A stretch of DNA of 64,000 nt from Dicyema japonicum (Eukaryota > Dicyemida > Rhombozoa > Dicyemidae): positions 713,990 to 777,989 of the forward strand of contig RDEW01000025.1 in assembly GCA_011109175.1 (NCBI GenBank), given 5' to 3'. The notes beneath the pieces were generated by a model, which saw nothing but the letters and a program-made list of their open reading frames with translations, did not search any database and was not told where the DNA came from. Below, piece by piece: positions 57,655-64,000 of the stretch. The number at the start of each line of letters is the position of its first letter. Within the stretch, counting starts at the first letter, position 1. Both the position numbers and the translations under genes were made by a program.

Positions 57655-59819
57655 TCAAACTTTGGGATTTAAAAGAACGTTTGAATCCCTGAAAATAAGT
57701 ATATGATGATAAATCTTAAGAGAAGGTCCAAGTTTCAATTTCAAAATATTGGTAAAGTCACTCAAATTCATCAACAAAAACGATTTTCCGTTAATCAACT
57801 ACAAATAACAAAAATTCAAAACATTGTCTTTGAACAGTTTAGCCACAATTTCCCCGCATCCACTAATCCCAGAGATAAACTCAGCTACATGATTGCAGTC
57901 CCATGCCATTACATCACTTTTCTGTAATCTTGTATCATGTTGTAGTATTTTGGCAGCCTCTTTTAGACGACTAAAGTTAGGAGGTTCAAAAAAATCTTCA
58001 ATTTGAAAACGTTCCTCGTAAGATTCCTTCATAAACTCATCTATTAAATAAGCAAGAGAAATACTTGAATTAATTGACTTTTCATCAACCTCTTTGTTGA
58101 GTTTCCAGTTATTCTGATTTTTTCGTTTTCGTTTGGGGACAAACTCAGTAAACTCACCGGAATAGGAAGAGCGTGTTATCTCACTACTCGAATCCATTTC
58201 AGCAATAAATGGACGTGGGCGTTTCAGAGGATCAACACAGTCACTAGTGATAATCTCAGCTGGTTTTTCGTCCTCAGATACGCCCAATCTGTTGGTCAAT
58301 TTAATTGGAGAATGATCCTTATATGGACAGTTTTCATAACTACCAGTTAAATTGTCATAAAATACCAAATGTGGGCAGAATCAGGCTTTCCATTAGTGTG
58401 ACCATATCCTAAGCATATTGAGGTAGAACAGGGGATATTCTTATATTTATTAGGTGGTAGTCGACACAACAATTCTAATCCATACTTTTCACAATGGCCA
58501 AGAGGATAAATAAAAGTGCTATCGTCGTCCAGCCAATAATCATATGGCTTTGGCCATCCATTAAAGTGAATTTTGATTTTGTAACCTCTTACCAAAGCAA
58601 TCGAGGCTTGTCTAATCAAATCATGGTTGTAGTTGTCTACTGTTTCCACTGCCATCCCTTGTCGATACCCAATAACTTGTCTCTAAAGTTAACTTTGATG
58701 AAAAACCGTTTTAAAAATACTTTTGGGGGCAATTGTTGCGTTTGTGCTTTTTAAATATTTTTCCTTGTCAAAAATTCCACGGTAATCTTGTGTTAAGAAA
58801 GAAAAAACTTTCAGGTGTCTCCAATTCGTCGGTAAAGTCCTCAAGCGAGTGAATAAATGGAGAGTCAGTCTTTGCCCAAAATCCAGAGAAGGAAGTGCCA
58901 CCGTCAAAGGAAATCAGCAAATAATCTCCAATAATATCAGAAACTGTAGCAATCCGGTTTATTTGAAATTAGGCAAAAATTCAGATTCCACGGCAACAAG
59001 CTTCATTCCAATTTTAAACTGATTTTTGGAGATATCCTGATCTTTCATGCATGCAAAAAGATCCTCAGGAGCAGGAATTCTCAAATCCTCACTGAGATGT
59101 GTTTCCCAGTCAAAACTCACGAATTCTTTAAAATTATTATTATATGAGACCAAAGGGAAGTTCGAGTTTTCGGTTATTTCGTTCACACCAACCACATGGG
59201 AAAATAAACGGAGAATTAATGCTGACCCAAAAATCATAACAAGGATCATATCCATGGAAACTAAGTCGAATTCTAGTCCCGGCAACAGCAGATACACTGA
59301 CAACGCAGAAAAGGTTAGGGTTCATGGGATCTATGGCTTCCATCCACATCCATAGAGAAAAACCATTGTGAATTATAGCATTCTAACAAATTTAATAAGA
59401 AAACTTCATTTTCGAAAACAAATGTTGTAGTGTTTTGATTTTCTAGTTGTTTGGCCTCTCTGCGTCCTAAAATCGAAAATAATGAATACTTTGGTGATAT
59501 TCAAACAATGATACATTCTTGTACTTGTGTTTTTTCGATCTATAATAAAGAATCTCTCAACTTTTTATGATGAGCCGACTTAGGCCTCCCCCTTCTAGGC
59601 GCAGGTTCTTCAAAGGAAAAGTCGTCTTTGTAGTCAATAAATGAACTTTCTGGCGTTTCAGTTAAATCACATTCGTGTTCCGAGTTTATTATTTCACCTT
59701 CTTCTTGAAAGTTAGTATGAAGTCCATTTTCGGACTGTTGGGGCATCTTTGAACCACTGATCTACAAATGTTAAATTGTCTACTAATTCTGGGGAATCAT
59801 GTGTAGAGTTATTCTCCAT
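57655..59819 (-). CDS. L3MBTL-type protein: three MBT repeats, C2HC finger, SAM domain
   Basis: A chromatin reader of mono- and dimethyl-lysine, related to Drosophila l(3)mbt. The start at 59819 gives MENNSTHDSPEL; after a 22-nt intron (59762-59783) come acidic segments and an AT-hook-like RRGRPKS. MBT1: AIIHNGFSLWMWMEAIDPMN..YDFWV..GWCE, joined by a 22-nt intron at 59383-59404. MBT2: FKIGMKLVAVES, then SDIIGDYLLISFDG. MBT3: AVETVDNYN..IKIHFNGW..YDYWLDDDS..YPLGHCEKYG. A C2HC finger follows (CSTSICLGYGHTNGKPDSAH). The C-terminal SAM domain reads DVMAWDCNHVAEFISGISGC and, after a 24-nt intron (57799-57822), INGKSFLLMNLSDF and LKLGPSLKIYHHIL. About 650 residues. The frame breaks inside MBT2 near 58960-58985, and no GT-AG or GC-AG intron repairs it. 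Confidence 0.92.
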
Positions 59820-59899
59820 TAAATTCAAAAGACCGACAACGTAAAAAAATATTACGTTTTATTATTTAATAATTATTAATTAAAAAAATAAATTAGTAT

Positions 59900-61345
59900 A
59901 TGTAAATTTACAATTCTTGGCGGAATCTTGCGGAATTGTCGATTTCCGTAGGAAATTTAAGGCGGTAGAGAGACATCTCTTTGATTGGAAAACGACCGAG
60001 GTCGATAAAGTTTATAATTTCTTTATCAAAAGATGCACTTCATTGCATGAGTCTGTCTCGTGTATTACAGAAAAGCATCACTAACCCAGAAACGATTCTT
60101 GAGTGGGCCTGCACCGGGACAACTTATTTGATCCCAAAGCTGGACAACCCTCAGTCTGCTGCAGATAATCGACCAATAACCTGCATGCCAACCCTGTATA
60201 AGCTGATGACCAAATTGGTGGCTAATGAGGTCAAGAGCATTGTAGACGCAAATGGGATTCTCTCCGAGAATCAGTTGAGTACTGTAGGAAATTGTCAGGG
60301 GGCAAAAGAGCAGGCTTTGATCAACAAATGCCTTTCTGTGTCTCACGGAAACTCACTTTTGTCTATGTAATTCAAAGTCTGCGCTGTCTCGCTGCTAAAC
60401 TACTACATAGGTGTTGTGGTGTTTGAGCTCAAAGAGTATGATGAGATGGATGTTATGATCCGTGAGTACTTAGAGAGAACCATGTACTGGCAGCCAATAA
60501 AGAAGAGACTATATTTACCCCTTGATAAATTCGGCCGTTGACTGTGTGGAGTAGTACAACTAAGTGAGCGTATCCTAATGCGAATGCACGACACCCTGAT
60601 AGCTGGGTCAAGTGTGTCTGCTAGGAGGCACGCCATAATAACGACCGAGAAAACACGGGCAACCCACCTAGGCACTATCAGACCTTTTTTGTCTGCTAAG
60701 TATGGTGTTGATGATGGTGGGCTAGTAAACGTGAAGGCGTTGATCGAAATACTATATAATAATTTGATGGAAAAGATCAACTTAAAAAGCCTTCATAAGG
60801 TCCTCTTCAGAGCATTGACAACCAACAAATACATGTCCCCATTGTAAGTCAAGGAGCATGTCGGTTGATCATTTAGCCATTCATTGCGGATCCATGCCAC
60901 GACTATGTGTGGAGGCTTAACGAGGTAGTAAGGACTCTTAATCTTATACTATGCAATAAGTATGGTATTCGCCACACCAGAAAGTTGCGGTTGCGGACTC
61001 ATAAGGTGCAATCTGTAGTAAAGAACACCAGGGTCCAAATTAAGGTAGACAGTGTTATCCGTACCTCGGTGCTAGTCAAGCACAATAAACCGGACATTGT
61101 GGTACACGATAAGAAGTCTGGCCAAGTCCTTATCATAGAGGTTAACATTACGTCTCAAGACCGTTTGCAGACTGTGGAGGTGGAGAAAAAAGGAAGTATG
61201 ACTTGCTTGCAAACGAGATGGGGCAGATGCTTGGTTGCAAGTTCCTCGTTATTCCAATAGTAATGACGTGGGAAGGAATTGCAACAAAGTACCACAAGTG
61301 TTATCTGAAGCAGTTGGGGGTAGATAGGAAGCTCTAAGCCTATCT
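59900..61345 (+). mobile_element. R2-like LINE remnant with restriction-like endonuclease
   Basis: The + strand has LIPKLDNPQSAADNRPITCM and PTLYKLMTKLVANEVKSIV, the RT fingers motifs of R2-clade elements, followed by LSENQLSTVGNCQGAKEQAL. The catalytic palm is missing or decayed after 60370. Further on are ARRHAIITTEKTRATHLGTI, then KPDIVVHDKKSGQVLIIEVN (a PD..ExN/K-type endonuclease site) and SQDRLQTVEVEKK, then CKFLVIPIVMTWEGIATK. A second, shorter copy lies at 39790-40590. R2 elements usually sit in rDNA; no rDNA sequence is seen here. Confidence 0.75.
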
Positions 61346-61699
61346 ACAGTCCACTGTATTAAAGCGGACCCTAGAGAACCTGACACTGGACTAGGCAGAG
61401 CCCGGAGATGCCAAATGGGCAGAGTGTTCAATTGGACAAAGCGCTCTAGGAGTTTTTTTAACAACCAGAATCGAACCTACCTGAGGAACCTGGCAAACAG
61501 AAAGCTATTCAACTGACTCTGATGTGGAAATGGGGAATAAGAGGGAGTTGGTGGCACACTCTTCTTCCTTGAGAAGGATTAAATTAAATTGTTTGTGTCT
61601 TGTTTTACTTAATCCTGCTTATTGAAGAATTTCTGCGTATAAAAGTTGAATGTGACAGTACCCTTGGTTTAAACTGACAGTACCCTTGGCGAAGCTTGG

Positions 61700-63110
61700 T
61701 GAGAAGTGTTCTTGTGTTATTCTAAATAGAACATATTAGGCTGATTGGCCTATTTCCACAAATACTTTTTCCGCACCAGTCCTAGGACAAGCAAGTTTTC
61801 TATAACTCTTCCAAAGTGATGGGTTTCTGATATCGACTCTTGAGGGTTCCTCCATTTATTTCCTCTCCGAAATATATTTCCATATTTTACTAATAGCGGT
61901 CCTGACTAGAGAAATATCCGGGTTCAAAGTTCCTGAAGGATATGGTCACTTCAAATATCCCACAAGGTCTCAGCTATACCTACATGGAAAAGCTCCGAGT
62001 GAAGACGAAACAAGAAAATCTCCAATTTGTCTTCTCCATTATAACAGAAATGATTAGTCTCTTCTGACGTTCGAACTTTAATCCGATGATTTCAAATAAT
62101 AATGCTATCTCCGTCCATCCTAATTCGTCCCGTAACAGCCATAATTAGTACCCTTAGAATTAAGATCGCCAACTAAGATGGTATAGGGATTCTTTTTATA
62201 GAACTCATAGATCTCTGTAGAAAAAGTCTCCAGATTCTTAGAGTATACACCTCCAACACTAATCCTTACTCCATCACAACAGCCACGTTTAAAACTTAAC
62301 AAGATATATCACAAACGACATTTGGATTACGAATTCTGAGGCAGTACCGATAGAAATAGACGTTTCCTTACCAGCAACTGCTCCAACCTTCTATAAATTG
62401 TCCGCGGAATTATATTCCCTCAGTATATTACTCTTCCCTTCTATTGTTTCTCTCAAATCACCTTGGGGGCCTCTGCAAGTAGTGCTAGTTCATTATGCTT
62501 TTTCTCTAAAAATCAGGCATTCACTATCACTATTTTTAGGCCTTGCTTATACTTATCGAAAATTTATGTTTTTTCACCGCGAATTCTCCTTGTAAGTTTC
62601 ATATCCTGTGGCATTATTGTTACTCGATTTCTATTTATTGCACAAAAATTACTATCCTAGAAAATCCCCACACAAATAACTCTAAAAGCAACTTAAATCT
62701 GCTTTCATAAACTGTGCTGCTTCTCTATCAACTTTGGAATGGTGTTTTCGGAATTGAGTACTCTTTTGATATTTCTGATCTCCCTCATTCCATAAAACCA
62801 GGACGAAAGCGATTTGGCTTCTTTACAACACCCAATTGGAATTCCGAGTGTGTATTCATGTTTCAGATAATTTTTTCCACGGCTTATTCGGAGTGCGCAC
62901 GATTTCTAGTGGGGATCTTTAACCCCCTCATGCTCAATCTGGTCCACATACTCCTTGATTCTTCCTTCAGATATAGAAGATTTTAGGGATGTGTCCATAA
63001 CAATTACGTCATCCACATAAATAATATGTCGCGTCCCATGCTGGTTACATGTCACCGGTCAATAGATCTGTCAGATGTCATGCTTAATGTGGCTTTAATC
63101 ATTTTTACCC
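61700..63110 (-). mobile_element. LINE endonuclease fragment (APE type)
   Basis: At 62120-62300 the minus strand reads GVRISVGGVYSKNLETFSTE and NPYTILVGDLNSKGTNYGC, the central block of the apurinic-type endonuclease of non-LTR elements (GDLN.K...WGC motif). Upstream, 62400-63000 contains minus frames that may be the rest of the domain, but without clear motifs. The 61360-61700 boundary is not defined. Confidence 0.65.
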
Positions 63111-63231
63111 GTTATTCATAAATATTCAACATGTGCTCTATAAAATGTTTATTTCTTTACACATGATAATAAGGAAGGCGAAATAACAATTAATGAAAAA
63201 ATCCGAGAAATTTTCATTAAATAATAAATAG

Positions 63232-63545
63232 CCGCGTGGCGCCATGTGGTGCTGCGTGGTTAATTGATTGAAGTTTTCTGCTTGCTTGTCTGTTCCTCCT
63301 CTCTTCCTACTAGAGTGGCGTCATGTGATCCACCTGTTTAGGTGACGCCCAGTGCCAGGCTGGCACGAAAAAGGATCATTTGCTCTTCCCCACTCTACTG
63401 GAGTGGTTTCCACAACTGCATGTAATGGACGTCTTACCTTTATGCTGATTCCGGATGGACTCTGTTTCTGTAGAAGTGGAAACTGGATACACTTAATTAG
63501 TTGTTTACTTTAACTTCTTTCTCGGTGTATCCGGGGTTAATAAAT
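63232..63545 (+). repeat. SINE family D copy, near-complete
   Basis: Begins CCGCGTGGCGCCATGTGGTG and ends GTATCCGGGGTTAATAAATT. Its A-box-like segment is GCGTGGTTAATTGATTGAAG. It is nearly identical over about 125 bases to the copy that starts at 63873, so both are young. Confidence 0.88.
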
Positions 63546-63548
63546 TAA

Positions 63549-63746
63549 ATGCGAACTATTGCTGAGTCTATTCATAAAAATAGCCATTTGGGGATTCGTA
63601 AACTGCAGCAAGAATATTTGGACTCCTATTTTTCAATAAAACAGAAAATTATTAAAAAATTGTCAGAGTCACAATTTGAAAGTTTTCTATCCCACTTAAA
63701 GCGGATCGCTACACGAACANATGTCAGTAGCCGCTCTCCCCCATAA
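63549..63746 (+). other. Short ORF, possibly part of an integrase-like or cellular gene
   Basis: MRTIAESIHKNSHLGIRKLQ and then a charged helix. The H..NSHLGIRK order faintly recalls the zinc-binding H..H region before retroelement integrases, but there is no Cys pair after it. The assembly has one undetermined base at 63720. I cannot assign it. Confidence 0.2.
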
Positions 63747-63872
63747 TTAATAAATAATATTTTATTGTTAATAAATTTTTGAAATAAAAAAAATTTTTTT
63801 TATAACGTCTATTCTTTGCCCAAATCTACGAATAACACGACCCCTCCAAAAATAAACTTGATTAGTAAATTA

Positions 63873-64000
63873 GCCGCGTGGCGCCATGTGGTGCTGCGTG
63901 GTTAATTGATTGAAGTTTCTACTTGCTTGTCTGTTCCTCCTCTCTTCCTATTAGAGTGGCGTCATGTGATCCACCTGTCTAGGTGACGCCCAGTGCCAGG
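63873..64000 (+). repeat. SINE family D copy, cut by the window edge
   Basis: Same first 125 or so bases as the copy at 63232, differing at a few positions (for example CACCTGTCTAGG against CACCTGTTTAGG). It continues beyond the window. Confidence 0.85.

Noticed and set aside
1-64000. CRISPR arrays, rRNA, bacterial operons or phage genes
   Set aside because: No regularly spaced repeats, rRNA-like sequence or prokaryotic gene layout; the window is animal DNA with introns and SINEs.

Overview
This window looks like nuclear DNA of a small, highly derived animal. It carries an alpha-type nicotinic receptor subunit, an adhesion GPCR with a GPS motif, an NK2-class homeobox gene, an L3MBTL-type MBT protein and several cilium genes. 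Almost every conserved gene is broken into short exons by introns of only about 22-27 bases, and the conserved protein frame returns only when those GT..AG segments are removed. Such introns, a very AT-rich background and a ciliate but compact gene set point to a dicyemid mesozoan. That identification is an inference from intron size and is not proven by any marker here.

Layout, left to right: 1-430 LINE remnant (-); 577-3437 ZMYM2/3/4-type zinc-finger gene (+); 3.5-5.8 kb LINE and SINE debris, including a SINE nested in another with a perfect 13-base target duplication; 5802-7557 nicotinic receptor (+); 7868-13451 SPAG17 (+); 13.5-15.6 kb repeats; 15565-17063 IFT52 (-); 17.1-19.9 kb SINEs; 19882-20931 QTRT2, apparently lacking its N-terminus (-); 21-25.7 kb SINEs and a LINE; 25847-32641 rotatin (-); 32.7-34.6 kb LINE debris; 34678-35728 mitochondrial ribosomal protein L39 (-); 35771-37242 TRAK/Milton (-); 37.4-43.2 kb LINEs and SINEs; 43826-46090 adhesion GPCR (-); 46.1-51.8 kb repeats and LINEs; 51804-52997 lipoyl synthase (-); 53052-55058 WDR91 (-); 55.2-56.2 kb two opposed LINE tails; 56307-56953 NK2 homeobox (-); 57655-59819 L3MBTL-type protein (-); 59.9-64.0 kb R2-like LINE, LINE endonuclease fragment and near-identical SINEs.

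The genes do not form one pathway. SPAG17 (central pair), IFT52 (ciliary transport) and rotatin (centriole) all serve cilia, and MRPL39, lipoyl synthase and TRAK are mitochondrial. The rest is regulatory or signalling. Between genes lies dense retrotransposon debris of at least three LINE lineages (EN/RT type with YADD, GVQQGD/YLDD type, and R2-like type with a restriction-like endonuclease) and several SINE families, some clearly tRNA-derived with target-site duplications. Exon boundaries were worked out by hand at selected junctions, so gene coordinates give the span from probable start to stop and not every exon.

I did not find a clearly new multi-gene system. The strongest unusual signals are the uniform micro-introns, including one GC-AG intron and one in-frame intron, and the SINE families.
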